Shown here: positions 8,931-16,500 of the stretch, piece by piece
Numbering within the stretch: position 1 is the stretch's first letter
How the letters are laid out: every line of letters begins with the position of its first letter
Source: RGIG1828 sp045541875
Lineage (GTDB): Bacteria; Bacillota; Clostridia; UMGS1810
Reading direction: 5' to 3'
Length of the DNA: 18,054 bases
Assembly (NCBI GenBank): GCA_045541875.1
Contig: JAZQJX010000097.1
Location: 1 to 18,054 of the forward strand
Program-made: the position numbers and the translations under genes
Notes under the pieces: generated by a model
Seen by the model: only the letters and a program-made list of their open reading frames with translations
Told to the model about the DNA's origin: nothing
The model's database searches: none

Positions 8931-8964
8931 AAAAAATGACACTTCAATTTGAAGTGTCATTTTT
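8931..8964 (-). terminator. Rho-independent terminator of the glyA-rarA-zinc ribbon operon
   Basis: A perfect 9-base stem, TGACACTTC (8937-8945) with GAAGTGTCA (8951-8959), and a 5-base loop. An A run at 8931-8936 gives a U tract for transcripts on the minus strand. T residues at 8960-8964 could make it work in both directions. Confidence 0.9.
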
Positions 8965-8981
8965 GTCACCAAGATACATAA

Positions 8982-9341
8982 TTATTCATCAAAATTTTCA
9001 CCGCATTTGGGACAGTATGTATATTTTTTATCTACCTTTTCACCGCATGCAGAACACGGTTTTTTGTTCATAATATCATTAATTATGTTCTCAAGGTCTT
9101 CTGCTTTTGATTTAAGTTCAGAAATCTCTTCACAAATAACTTCTATTTTGGATGTTACATCTTCATCTGAACTGTCATAAACTAATTTACCAATCTGTGT
9201 GAATTTATCATTTATATCTGATTTAATTTCACCAAGTTTATATTTTGATTTTGCAATTTCAACCATATTTTCTGATGTCTGTTTTGCTTTTAACGCTGTA
9301 TTTGTTACAGTCTTTTTAATTTTTTCAAAATCAATATTCAT
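8982..9341 (-). CDS. Small zinc-ribbon protein with N-terminal coiled coil
   Basis: A 119-residue soluble protein not assigned to a named family. Residues about 5-92 are highly charged and helical, with a likely coiled coil in the SKIEVICEEISELKSKAEDL stretch. The C-terminus is a zinc ribbon with CSAC (96-99) and CPKC (110-113), then an acidic tail. No signal peptide or membrane segment is seen. The start is supported by AAAGGTGG at 9350-9357, which overlaps the rarA stop codon; the genes are about 13 bases apart and the terminator follows directly. Such proteins occur widely in Clostridia without known function. Its place behind rarA suggests, but does not show, a role in DNA maintenance. 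Confidence 0.75.
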   Translation of the reverse strand: MNIDFEKIKKTVTNTALKAKQTSENMVEIAKSKYKLGEIKSDINDKFTQIGKLVYDSSDEDVTSKIEVICEEISELKSKAEDLENIINDIMNKKPCSACGEKVDKKYTYCPKCGENFDE

Positions 9342-9354
9342 AATACAACCACCT

Positions 9355-10620
9355 TTATTTTAATTTTTCAAGATAAGTCTTAAATTTATCTTCTGTAGAA
9401 TTCATTCCGGGTTTATAATACTTGACATTTTTGATATTATCAGGCAGATACTGTTGGGCAACATATGAATTGGGATAATTATGAGGATATTTATAGCCTA
9501 TTGCTCTGCCAAGTTTTTGAGCACCTGAGTAATGCCCATCTTTCAGATGATCAGGAATGCTACCGGCTTTTCCTGATCTCACATCCGATAGCGCATCGTC
9601 AATTGCACTGATTGCCGTGTTGGATTTTGGCAGACAAGAAAGAAAAATAACCGCCTCAGCGAGGGGAATTCTTGCCTCAGGGAATCCAAGTTGAAGTGCA
9701 GAATCCACACAGGCTTTTGTAACAGTTATTGCATTTGGATATGCAAGACCTATATCTTCGGCTGAAATAACAAGTAATCTTCTGCATATGGAAATCAGAT
9801 CGCCGCCTTCTATAAGTCTTGCAAGATAATGTACCGCCGCATCCGGATCTGAGCCTCTTATTGATTTTTGAAAGGCACTCAAAGCATCATAATGATTATC
9901 TGAATCTTTATCAAAACTAAACGCCGATTTTTGAGTAACAGATATTGCATCATCCTGATTTATTGTTATTTCAGTTTCAAGTGTTGCAAGTTTAACTTTA
10001 ATGCACATATCAAGAGATGTAAGTGCTTTTCTGATATCTCCGTATGATGCTGATGCAAGATGTTTTATAGCCTCCTGAGAAACAGTAATATTCTTTTGAG
10101 GATATACTTCGTTTAGCCTTACACAAGCCTTCGTGACTGCAAGTTCTATATCTTCTGTTTCAATCGGTTTAAACTCAATAACAGTGCAGCGTGATAGTAT
10201 GGCGTTATATACATAAAAATACGGATTTTCTGTTGTGCTTGCGATAAGAGTTATTTTACCGTTTTCAATGTATTCCAGAAGTGACTGTTGCTGCTTTTTA
10301 TTGAAATTTTGAATTTCATCAAGATATAGCAATACACCGTTTGTGTTTTCTATAGAATCAAGATCAGACGCTATGTCTTTTATATCCTTTGTTGATGCAT
10401 TGGTTGCATTCAGTTTAAATAATTTTTTGTCTGATACAGATGCACATATGTTAGCAACAGTAGTCTTTCCAGTTCCGGATGGACCAAAGAAAATCATATT
10501 GGGAATATCGCCGGTACGAATAATGTTTGTTAATACCTTATTATCTCCTATAATGTGATGCTGACCGACAACATCATCAATTGAAGATGGTCTCATTATG
10601 TCAGCGAGTGGTCTAACCAT
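9355..10620 (-). CDS. rarA: Replication-associated recombination protein A (AAA+ ATPase)
   Basis: RarA/MgsA is a clamp-loader-like AAA+ ATPase that acts at stalled replication forks and single-strand gaps. The 421-residue length is normal. It opens with the family-typical RPLADIMRPSSIDDVVGQHHI. Walker A is GPSGTGKTT (46-54), Walker B is LLYLDEIQNF with Asp101-Glu102, and the sensor segment is ASTTENPYF. The C-terminal MgsA domain shows RGSDPDAAVHYLARLIEGGD, RRLLVISAEDIGLAYP and KLGRAIGYKYPH, which separate RarA from DnaX and RuvB. It lies 19 bases or so downstream of glyA and just before the zinc-ribbon gene on the same strand. The ATG at 10620 is preceded by ACGGAGTGA. Confidence 0.95.
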   Translation of the reverse strand: MVRPLADIMRPSSIDDVVGQHHIIGDNKVLTNIIRTGDIPNMIFFGPSGTGKTTVANICASVSDKKLFKLNATNASTKDIKDIASDLDSIENTNGVLLYLDEIQNFNKKQQQSLLEYIENGKITLIASTTENPYFYVYNAILSRCTVIEFKPIETEDIELAVTKACVRLNEVYPQKNITVSQEAIKHLASASYGDIRKALTSLDMCIKVKLATLETEITINQDDAISVTQKSAFSFDKDSDNHYDALSAFQKSIRGSDPDAAVHYLARLIEGGDLISICRRLLVISAEDIGLAYPNAITVTKACVDSALQLGFPEARIPLAEAVIFLSCLPKSNTAISAIDDALSDVRSGKAGSIPDHLKDGHYSGAQKLGRAIGYKYPHNYPNSYVAQQYLPDNIKNVKYYKPGMNSTEDKFKTYLEKLK

Positions 10621-10639
10621 TACAAATCACTCCGTAATA

Positions 10640-11878
10640 TTATTTATACAAAGGATATTTTTCAGTAAGAGCTTTGACACCTGCTCTGATTTCATCCTGC
10701 TTTTCTTCAAAAGAATTAAGAGTCATAGCTATAAGATGAGCAATCACTTTCATATCTTCTTCTTTCATTCCTCTGCTTGTAACTGCAGGAGTACCAATTC
10801 TTACACCGCTTGTTATAAACGGGCTTGTTGTTTCAAAAGGAATTGTATTCTTATTTGCTGTGATACCCACTTCATCAAGCATATGTTCTGCTTCTTTACC
10901 GGTAATGTTTTTGTTTCTGAGGTCAATCAGCATAAGATGATTGTCTGTTCCGCCTGAAACAAGATCAAATCCTTCATCAATAAGTGCCTGAGCAAGTGCT
11001 TTAGCGTTTTTAACAACCTGCATTTGATATGCCTTGAAATCATCACCAAGCGCCTCTTTGAGACATACAGCTTTTGCTGCAATAATGTGCATCAAAGGTC
11101 CTCCCTGAATACCGGGGAAAACTGCCTTGTTAATAAGTTTTGCATGTTCCTCTTTGCACATTATCATTCCGCCTCTTGGGCCTCTGAGGGTTTTGTGAGT
11201 AGTTGTTGTAACAAAATCTGCAAATGGAACAGGATTAGGATGAAGACCTGCCGCAACGAGGCCTGCAATATGAGCAATATCAACCATAAGATATGCATTA
11301 ACTTTTTTTGCAATCTTTGAAAGTCTTTCAAAATCTATCACTCTCGGATATGCACTTGCTCCGGCAACAATAAGTTTTGGCTGATTTTCAATAGCAAGTT
11401 TTTCAAGTTCATCATAATCTATGAGAGAATCTTTTTCACTAACGCCGTATGGAACAATGTTAAAATATTTACCGGATATATTAACAGGGCTACCATGGGA
11501 AAGATGACCGCCGTGTGAAAGATTCATACCGAGAACAGTATCACCGGGATTGAGAACGGCAAAGAACACAGCGAGATTTGCCTGCGCACCTGAGTGAGGC
11601 TGAACATTAGCGTGATCACATCCAAAAAGTTCTTTCGCACGTTCAATGGCAAGATTTTCGACGATATCAACACATTCACAACCGCCATAATATCTTTTGC
11701 CGGGATAGCCCTCTGCATATTTGTTTGTGAGGGGTGTGCCCATCGCTTCAATAACAGCATTACTTACAAAGTTTTCACTGGCAATAAGTTCTATTTTATT
11801 TCTTTGTCTGTCGACCTCCATTTCAATTGCTTCGGCAACCTGGGGATCAATTTTTTTAATTTCTTCTGTTGTATACAT
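10640..11878 (-). CDS. glyA: Serine hydroxymethyltransferase
   Basis: A PLP enzyme that interconverts serine and glycine while moving a one-carbon unit to tetrahydrofolate; cytoplasmic. From the ATG at 11878 it has 412 residues, the standard size. The PLP lysine is Lys229 in TTTTHKTLRGPRGG. Other signatures are ELIASENFVS, NKYAEGYPGKRYYGGCE and VDIAHIAGLVAAGLHP. The ATG at 11878 is chosen because AAGGAGG lies 9 bases upstream; a longer reading from a TTG at 11899 would run through that ribosome site. It is first in the operon with rarA and the zinc-ribbon gene, with its own promoter at 11911-11939. No glycine or folate riboswitch was recognised in the short leader. Confidence 0.97.
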   Translation of the reverse strand: MYTTEEIKKIDPQVAEAIEMEVDRQRNKIELIASENFVSNAVIEAMGTPLTNKYAEGYPGKRYYGGCECVDIVENLAIERAKELFGCDHANVQPHSGAQANLAVFFAVLNPGDTVLGMNLSHGGHLSHGSPVNISGKYFNIVPYGVSEKDSLIDYDELEKLAIENQPKLIVAGASAYPRVIDFERLSKIAKKVNAYLMVDIAHIAGLVAAGLHPNPVPFADFVTTTTHKTLRGPRGGMIMCKEEHAKLINKAVFPGIQGGPLMHIIAAKAVCLKEALGDDFKAYQMQVVKNAKALAQALIDEGFDLVSGGTDNHLMLIDLRNKNITGKEAEHMLDEVGITANKNTIPFETTSPFITSGVRIGTPAVTSRGMKEEDMKVIAHLIAMTLNSFEEKQDEIRAGVKALTEKYPLYK

Positions 11879-11910
11879 CCTAATGTTCCTCCTTAACAAT
11901 ATATGTAGTA

Positions 11911-11939
11911 ATTATACACCTTTTCAGTAAACATTTCAA
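11911..11939 (-). promoter_or_regulatory. Sigma-A-type promoter for glyA operon
   Basis: Read on the minus strand, TTGAAA (11939-11934) and TATAAT (11916-11911) are separated by exactly 17 bases. The glyA ribosome site follows about 20 bases later, which leaves a very short leader. It faces away from the CpXC promoter in the same 180-base gap. Confidence 0.75.
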
Positions 11940-11995
11940 TAGTAAAATTACAATATTAATAACGTTGCATATATGATAATTTTGACAATCTGATA

Positions 11996-12024
11996 TTGAA
12001 TCTGCCAAGTATTTATGATATAAT
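11996..12024 (+). promoter_or_regulatory. Sigma-A-type promoter for the CpXC-PFK genes
   Basis: TTGAAT (11996-12001) and a perfect TATAAT (12019-12024) are 17 bases apart, with an extended -10 TG at 12016-12017. A TTGACA at 11982-11987 looks better by itself but is 31 bases from the -10, too far to pair with it. The leader to the ATG at 12057 is only about 25 bases. Confidence 0.75.
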
Positions 12025-12056
12025 CAAAAAAAAGACTATGAAAACGAGTTTATATT

Positions 12057-12686
12057 ATGAAAAGAACAGCCGCACACAATTGTATATGTCAGAATTGTCA
12101 AAAAGTATTTCCTGTAAATGAGATGATGTACTCTGTAATCAATCTAGATGAAAATGCGGAAAAAACGCGTAAATTTGATATGTTTGAAATAAACAAAGTT
12201 ACTTGTCCTAAGTGCAAAAGCAGTTTCACTTTCGAACTACCGTTACTCATATGCAGCAAAAAATTAAAGTTTGCGGTTTACGTCAACTCATCACCGAGTC
12301 CGGATAAACACTATAAATCAAAAGACATTCCTATATGGCTAATCACAGATTATAATTTTTCCAGAAAATGTCTGTATTACGCAGAAGCAGTTGAAAAATT
12401 CAGGATATTCAGAGATGGACTTAATGACAAGATAATAGAATATCTGAAACTTTGCAGATTCAATAATACCGATGCTCTCCCGTTTGACGAAATTAATCTT
12501 TTATATTCACACAACGACGGTGTTAATCTTTATTTTGATAAAATTGATTTTAATAACAATATTATTAAAACATATTCAGTTCCAATGTCTGATATTAAAC
12601 AAATAACAAATGAGATAAAATTCAACCGGAGTCATAATACATGGCAGACGGTGAACAGATTAACAATTAAAGATTTTATTATATAA
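12057..12686 (+). CDS. CpXC-type zinc-binding domain protein
   Basis: A 209-residue soluble protein. The N-terminus holds two Cys pairs, CQNC (11-14) and CPKC (50-53), spaced as in the CpXC domain family, with the usual FTFELPLLIC-like strand after the second pair. The rest (about 75-209) has no motif I recognise; it includes polar loops and several short beta-like runs. Function is unknown. The ATG is supported by the promoter just upstream, though the ribosome site is weak (GAG about 9-11 bases before). Its stop codon touches the AAAGGAGG of the PFK gene, so the two form a two-gene unit. There is no signal peptide. Confidence 0.7.
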   Translation: MKRTAAHNCICQNCQKVFPVNEMMYSVINLDENAEKTRKFDMFEINKVTCPKCKSSFTFELPLLICSKKLKFAVYVNSSPSPDKHYKSKDIPIWLITDYNFSRKCLYYAEAVEKFRIFRDGLNDKIIEYLKLCRFNNTDALPFDEINLLYSHNDGVNLYFDKIDFNNNIIKTYSVPMSDIKQITNEIKFNRSHNTWQTVNRLTIKDFII

Positions 12687-12699
12687 AAGGAGGATACAT

Positions 12700-13914
12700 A
12701 TGAAAAAATTAAAAAATGCACTTATCGGTCAATCCGGAGGACCAACGGCTGTAATTAATGCATCACTTGCAGGGGCAATAACAGAGTACCTCTCAAACGA
12801 GAATTGTTCAACACTTTACGGAGCGGTTAACGGTATTAAAGGCGTTTTAAGAGAAGAATTTTTAAATCTTAATGAGATTTTTTCCGACAAATCAAAAATT
12901 GATCTTCTTATGCAGACTCCGTCATCATATCTTGGCTCATGCAGATACAGACTTTCAAAAGAAAATGACGATGAAATAGAAAAAATTGTTTCTGTTCTTC
13001 AAAAAAATGACATAGGATACTTTTTCTACATAGGCGGAAATGACTCAATGGATACAGTTATGAGATTATCCAAGATTTGTCATTCAAACGGAATTAAAGC
13101 AATCGGCATACCCAAAACAATAGACAATGACCTTGTTGGCACAGATCATTGTCCGGGATATGGAAGCAGTGCAAAATATATTGCAACTACTATCTCAGAG
13201 ATGGCACTTGATGCCGGATGCTACGACATAAAGAATGTTCTGATTGTTGAAATTATGGGAAGAAATGCAGGGTGGCTTGCCGCATCGTCAGCACTTGCAA
13301 GAACCACATCAAGCACGGCGCCCGACCTTATATATCTGCCGGAGAAAGTATTTGACGACGAAAAATTCCTTTATGATATAAGGCAAAAACTTTTACACCA
13401 GGATACTGTTGTTGTTGCAGTTTCAGAGGGCATTAAATATTCCAACGGCAATTATGTCGCACAAAGCACAAGTGAATCAAAAAAAGATATGTTTGGTCAC
13501 AGCCAACTTGGTGGAGTGTGCAAAAAACTCGAGCATCTTGTTAAAAACAGACTTGGAATTAAGGTAAGGGGTGTTGAACTGAATTTGCCCCAACGTTGTG
13601 CATCACATAATGCATCTGACACAGATATTAATGAGGCATTCAAATGTGGTGAATTTGCAGTTAAATGTGCTCTTGAAGGCGAAAGCGGAAAGATGATCGC
13701 AATGAACAGAGCAGATGGTTCGGAATATGACATTTCATATTCTGCATTGGATATTTCCAACATTGCAAACAGCGAAAAGATTGTGCCCGATTCATTTATA
13801 AATACTGATGGAAACGATGTAACTGAAGAGTTTATTAAATATGCGTTACCACTTATTCAGGGAGAAAGAAACATTATTTTTAAAAATGGAATCCCTGCAT
13901 ATATTAAAAGATAA
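12700..13914 (+). CDS. 6-phosphofructokinase, pyrophosphate-dependent type
   Basis: A 404-residue cytoplasmic glycolytic enzyme of the PFKA fold. It phosphorylates fructose 6-phosphate, most likely with pyrophosphate. Two diagnostic positions support this: GGNDS (112-116) has Asp115 where ATP-enzymes have Gly, and PKTIDND (138-144) has Lys139 where ATP-enzymes have Gly. Catalytic Asp142 and the substrate-binding MGRNAG (186-191) are present. The N-terminal IGQSGGPTAVINAS is the usual first loop. The length exceeds the roughly 320 residues of bacterial ATP-PfkA, again as in PPi types. AAAAGGAGG (12685-12693) gives a strong start. PPi use allows a reversible step and saves ATP, which is common in anaerobes. 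It lies 13 bases after the CpXC gene; its TAA is directly followed by the stop of a small minus-strand frame. Confidence 0.9.
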   Translation: MKKLKNALIGQSGGPTAVINASLAGAITEYLSNENCSTLYGAVNGIKGVLREEFLNLNEIFSDKSKIDLLMQTPSSYLGSCRYRLSKENDDEIEKIVSVLQKNDIGYFFYIGGNDSMDTVMRLSKICHSNGIKAIGIPKTIDNDLVGTDHCPGYGSSAKYIATTISEMALDAGCYDIKNVLIVEIMGRNAGWLAASSALARTTSSTAPDLIYLPEKVFDDEKFLYDIRQKLLHQDTVVVAVSEGIKYSNGNYVAQSTSESKKDMFGHSQLGGVCKKLEHLVKNRLGIKVRGVELNLPQRCASHNASDTDINEAFKCGEFAVKCALEGESGKMIAMNRADGSEYDISYSALDISNIANSEKIVPDSFINTDGNDVTEEFIKYALPLIQGERNIIFKNGIPAYIKR

Positions 13915-14069
13915 TTATCTTTCGCTGACATAATATTCTTCTTCATCAGGAAAAATCAATTCATCCACATCCCCTATTTCTCTGTAATCTCTAATATCTT
14001 TTTCATCAGATATTATTTCATCAACAAACAAATCATTTGTGTTGTTTTCAAGTTTCAAACTACTCATTC
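13915..14069 (-). pseudogene. Possible small acidic protein gene, frame broken in a CA repeat
   Basis: From an ATG at 14069 (or 14078) the minus strand reads MSSLKLENNTQ and stops at 14013-14015 after 18 codons. Dropping one CA from the CACACA at 14038-14043 joins this start to a second open frame that ends at 13915-13917. The joined product would be 50 residues and strongly acidic, ending FPDEEEYYVSER. Its stop would directly abut the PFK stop, as expected of a real convergent gene in this compact genome. The ribosome site is poor (AAAGGA touches the ATG). Options are a pseudogene, a sequencing indel, phase variation, or no gene at all. Confidence 0.3.
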
Positions 14070-14152
14070 CTTTCATAATGAATAGTATATTCACACAACT
14101 GATTTTAGATACTGAAAATGTAGAGAATCATTAACATAATTATCATATACAT

Positions 14153-14185
14153 AAAAGAGCTACCTCGCATGAGATAGCTCTTTTT
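14153..14185. terminator. Bidirectional rho-independent terminator
   Basis: The stem pairs AAAAGAGCTA with TAGCTCTTTT, with an inner CTC/GAG extension across one mismatch and a GCAT loop. A residues at 14153-14156 end minus-strand transcripts from the M14 gene. The T run at 14181-14185 could end plus-strand transcripts running on from the PFK gene. Confidence 0.85.
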
Positions 14186-14208
14186 GTAATTTTATGGAAA
14201 TAATCAGC

Positions 14209-15264
14209 TTAATTATCGGATTGAACAAATCTTTTTACTGCACGTCCAAACGCCTTACCTGTATTAACATATCTTTCTGCAGTCATCCTATTGTCTGGGT
14301 CACCAAAATATGGATTTTCTATTGTTGCAACAAATTTTGTATTCTCAAGTGCACCGACATATGCCGAAAAAGTTCCGTAGAGAGGCTCTTCTCTCCATGT
14401 GATTACACCGTCGTTAAACACAAAACAATCTTCAGTAATTTCATCCGCAAACAGACAAGAAAAATATTTCATCTTGTCCGAAAGCTTTTGATATGCATTA
14501 ACAAGACTCATAAAATTATTTCCGCCACCAAGATGACATGGCGAATGGAAATCAAATACATATTTCACTTTATTATTCCCAAGATAATTTTTCATTGCTT
14601 TGACTGTGGGATAAATGCTATCAGGAATATAATCACGATTATGATCATGAGGAAGCCTTCCCTTCCCCTGGTCTCCACGAAGCACACCCATAGTGTCCAT
14701 AAATGGAACAACAACAATTTTATATCCTGGAAGAGGCTTTTCATAAAGCTCTTTTAAAACGCCTTCAAGAACATAATTTGCCGGTGCTTCGCAGGCATGA
14801 TGACGTGCTGTGAGAAGAATAATATCACCAGCCTCACCCATCTCTCCCATTGGACATGGAGTACCGTCGGAATCGTTACAAAATGTGTCATGACTCAGAA
14901 AATCAAGTAATTTAAAATTTTCAAAATTATACAAGAGATTATGAGCAAAATACACTTCGTTTTCATTTTCTTGAAAAGTGTATTCAAATTTGAAACGTTC
15001 CTCTTCGTTGTGACGATAATTGTCCGGATCACTCCAATGCCAGTCGATAAGATTATGACTCACCGCTGCCCCAAAATATCCAACTGCATCTTCACCAAAA
15101 TCAAAAGTTATTTTGTATCCCCCGGCACCAATTACTTTAAACGCCCAGTAGCACCAAGGTTCGCTATCGCGATAGTTGATTTTTACTTTGGCGTAGGTTT
15201 CGGTCATGTTTTCGACAATAATATTTCCACCGCAAAATTCTTGAGTTATTTCATATTTTAACAT
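14209..15264 (-). CDS. M14 zinc carboxypeptidase-like protein, cytosolic (CCP-like)
   Basis: A 351-residue protein without a signal peptide. Residues about 1-125 are beta-rich and contain the aromatic PWCYWAFKVIGAGGY, resembling the beta-sandwich that precedes the peptidase domain in cytosolic carboxypeptidases (M14D). The zinc site is HACE (156-159) inside TARHHACEAPANYVLEG, with His240 in VFDFHSP as third ligand. PHDHNRDY (206-212) provides the substrate-binding Asn-Arg pair and Glu316 in ATIENPYFG is the likely catalytic base. All key residues are present, so it should be active; the substrate is unknown. The ATG is supported by GGGAGA 8 bases upstream. It lies 132 bases after the GH130 gene, with its own promoter and a shared 12-base element. 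The gene is followed by a terminator. Confidence 0.8.
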   Translation of the reverse strand: MLKYEITQEFCGGNIIVENMTETYAKVKINYRDSEPWCYWAFKVIGAGGYKITFDFGEDAVGYFGAAVSHNLIDWHWSDPDNYRHNEEERFKFEYTFQENENEVYFAHNLLYNFENFKLLDFLSHDTFCNDSDGTPCPMGEMGEAGDIILLTARHHACEAPANYVLEGVLKELYEKPLPGYKIVVVPFMDTMGVLRGDQGKGRLPHDHNRDYIPDSIYPTVKAMKNYLGNNKVKYVFDFHSPCHLGGGNNFMSLVNAYQKLSDKMKYFSCLFADEITEDCFVFNDGVITWREEPLYGTFSAYVGALENTKFVATIENPYFGDPDNRMTAERYVNTGKAFGRAVKRFVQSDN

Positions 15265-15306
15265 GCAAGATTCTCCCTAATAGTAACTATATGTAGTTCC
15301 CCTATT

Positions 15307-15335
15307 ATTTTATCATAAAACATTTAATATTTCAA
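15307..15335 (-). promoter_or_regulatory. Promoter for the M14 peptidase gene
   Basis: On the minus strand TTGAAA (15335-15330) and TAAAAT (15312-15307) are 17 bases apart, with an extended -10 TG. This makes the peptidase gene able to be transcribed separately from GH130. Confidence 0.65.
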
Positions 15336-15353
15336 TAATCAGTTTTATATTAT

Positions 15354-15365
15354 TTTTTGTCTAAA
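15354..15365 (-). promoter_or_regulatory. Shared 12-base element (copy 1), candidate regulator site
   Basis: Reads TTTAGACAAAAA on the minus strand and is identical to the copy at 16417-16428. It sits 18 bases upstream of the M14 promoter -35. The nearby AraC-type regulator is the obvious candidate to bind it; this is inference. Confidence 0.45.
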
Positions 15366-15396
15366 TCGGGTGGTTTCGTCACACAACAACTTGTTT

Positions 15397-16350
15397 TTAT
15401 ATTTCATCTATGCAGGCTTGCACAAGTTCCGAGAGAGAACCTTTTGCCATACATATGTACTGGTCGCAACTTCCGTAATATAGAGTTAATTCATCAGTTT
15501 CTTCATCCCCTATTGCACCGCATGCAAAAACTGTATTATCACAGTTTCCGTGGCGTTCATATGGCATTTCAGGTGATAAAATATAACTGTTTGTTTTTCC
15601 GATAATTTTCCATGGTTCATCCTTATCCAAAAGCATTGCACCAAGATAATATGCTGTTCCTCCTGCAGGTGTGAACACACCATGGATTATTACAAGCCAC
15701 CCCTCTGAAGTTTTAATCGGTGGTGTCGGTCCGATTTTATCTGCATTCCAGAAACGATAATTTGGTCCGAGAACGGGTTTGAATTCTCCCCAATGAACAA
15801 GGTCTTCGCTTGCAGAAATCCAGATATCAGCCCGGTCATCACCGCCACCGGGGCGATCAAGTTTATAATACTTCCCTCCTATTTTTTCAGGGAATAATGA
15901 TGCACCGCGGTTTTTTGGAGCAGTAATAATGTCAATTGGTTCATAGGTTTTAAAATCTTTTGTTTTTCCAAGCATTCCTATGGGACACTGATAGTCTTTT
16001 ACCATAACTGGTGTTATGATGTAGTATGTATCATCAATCTTTGTAACACGGTTATCTATAAAGTGATGGTATTTTTCCGATGAATACCAATCATCGGGCA
16101 CATATATAAAATCTTCATCAGAAAGTTCAAAATTAATTCCATCCTTACTTCTTGCGATTCTTGTCTGTCCAACATCTCTTCCGTAGCCTCTTTTGGCTGC
16201 ATGTTCAACGACAGACACAAGGACTATTGTTTCATCCCCAAACTTTACCGCAGAAGGATTATATAGTTGAGCAATCCCCGGATAATCTTTTACGTCCAAT
16301 ATTGGATTTTTTTCATATCTTTTCAAAATTGTTGTTGCATCTCTTTTCAC
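15397..16350 (-). CDS. GH130 family mannoside phosphorylase/glycosidase
   Basis: A five-bladed beta-propeller enzyme of 317 residues with no signal peptide, so intracellular. GH130 members mostly cleave beta-mannosides using phosphate. NPSAV, LFPEKIGGKYY, RPGGGDDRADIWIS, IGPTPPIKT and the C-terminal LYYGSCDQYICMA are typical. The proposed proton donor is Asp99 in FIDNRVT. Arg148, Arg166 and His223 match positions that bind phosphate in characterised GH130 phosphorylases, so phosphorolysis is more likely than hydrolysis. The subfamily, and so the exact mannoside, cannot be set here. I start at the GTG at 16350, with AAAGGTGG 8 bases upstream; a GTG at 16362 would lie inside that ribosome site. 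It is divergent from the AraC regulator and upstream of the M14 gene. Confidence 0.85.
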   Translation of the reverse strand: MKRDATTILKRYEKNPILDVKDYPGIAQLYNPSAVKFGDETIVLVSVVEHAAKRGYGRDVGQTRIARSKDGINFELSDEDFIYVPDDWYSSEKYHHFIDNRVTKIDDTYYIITPVMVKDYQCPIGMLGKTKDFKTYEPIDIITAPKNRGASLFPEKIGGKYYKLDRPGGGDDRADIWISASEDLVHWGEFKPVLGPNYRFWNADKIGPTPPIKTSEGWLVIIHGVFTPAGGTAYYLGAMLLDKDEPWKIIGKTNSYILSPEMPYERHGNCDNTVFACGAIGDEETDELTLYYGSCDQYICMAKGSLSELVQACIDEI

Positions 16351-16382
16351 TATAATGACCACCTTTTGATTTAAATAAAATA

Positions 16383-16411
16383 ATTATATACCTAAAAAAA
16401 CATATCATCAT
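16383..16411 (-). promoter_or_regulatory. Putative activator-dependent promoter for GH130
   Basis: A perfect TATAAT is read on the minus strand at 16388-16383. The 17-base-spaced -35 (ATGATG) is far from consensus, as often seen where an activator is needed. The shared 12-base element lies 5 bases further upstream. Confidence 0.45.
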
Positions 16412-16416
16412 CTTTG

Positions 16417-16428
16417 TTTTTGTCTAAA
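16417..16428 (-). promoter_or_regulatory. Shared 12-base element (copy 2), candidate regulator site
   Basis: TTTAGACAAAAA on the minus strand, the same sequence and orientation relative to its gene as at 15354-15365. It abuts the weak -35 of the GH130 promoter, a good place for an activator. Confidence 0.45.
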
Positions 16429-16450
16429 CACATTGCATATTTTTACTTTT

Positions 16451-16500
16451 TTTACACCTTTTTAGCGATTCTATTGATATCAGGTCAAAAAAAGTGTAAA
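16451..16500. repeat. Imperfect inverted repeat in the araC-type promoter
   Basis: The left arm TTTACACCTTTTT (16451-16463) and right arm AAAAAAAGTGTAAA (16487-16500) are inverted copies with one mismatch and a 23-base gap. The right arm overlaps the spacer and -10 of the regulator's own promoter. It could be an autoregulatory operator; the low-complexity A/T runs make this uncertain. Confidence 0.35.

Noticed and set aside
10598..11320. Plus-strand frames opposite glyA
   Set aside because: glyA is certain on the minus strand; these frames lack ribosome sites and show no domain.
11982..12024. TTGACA at 11982 as the -35 of the CpXC promoter
   Set aside because: It is 31 bases from the TATAAT. 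TTGAAT at 11996 has the proper 17-base spacing.
11900..12056. A riboswitch or T-box leader before glyA or the CpXC gene
   Set aside because: The promoters sit close to the start codons, leaving leaders of only about 25-30 bases, too short for such elements.
14194..14757. A 187-codon plus-strand frame opposite the M14 gene
   Set aside because: It is the antisense of a gene with intact catalytic motifs, and the translation is rich in Cys, Ile and Phe runs typical of shadow frames.
15285..15298. Dyad AACTATATGTAGTT in the M14 leader as an operator
   Set aside because: Only 5-base arms in very AT-rich DNA; expected often by chance.
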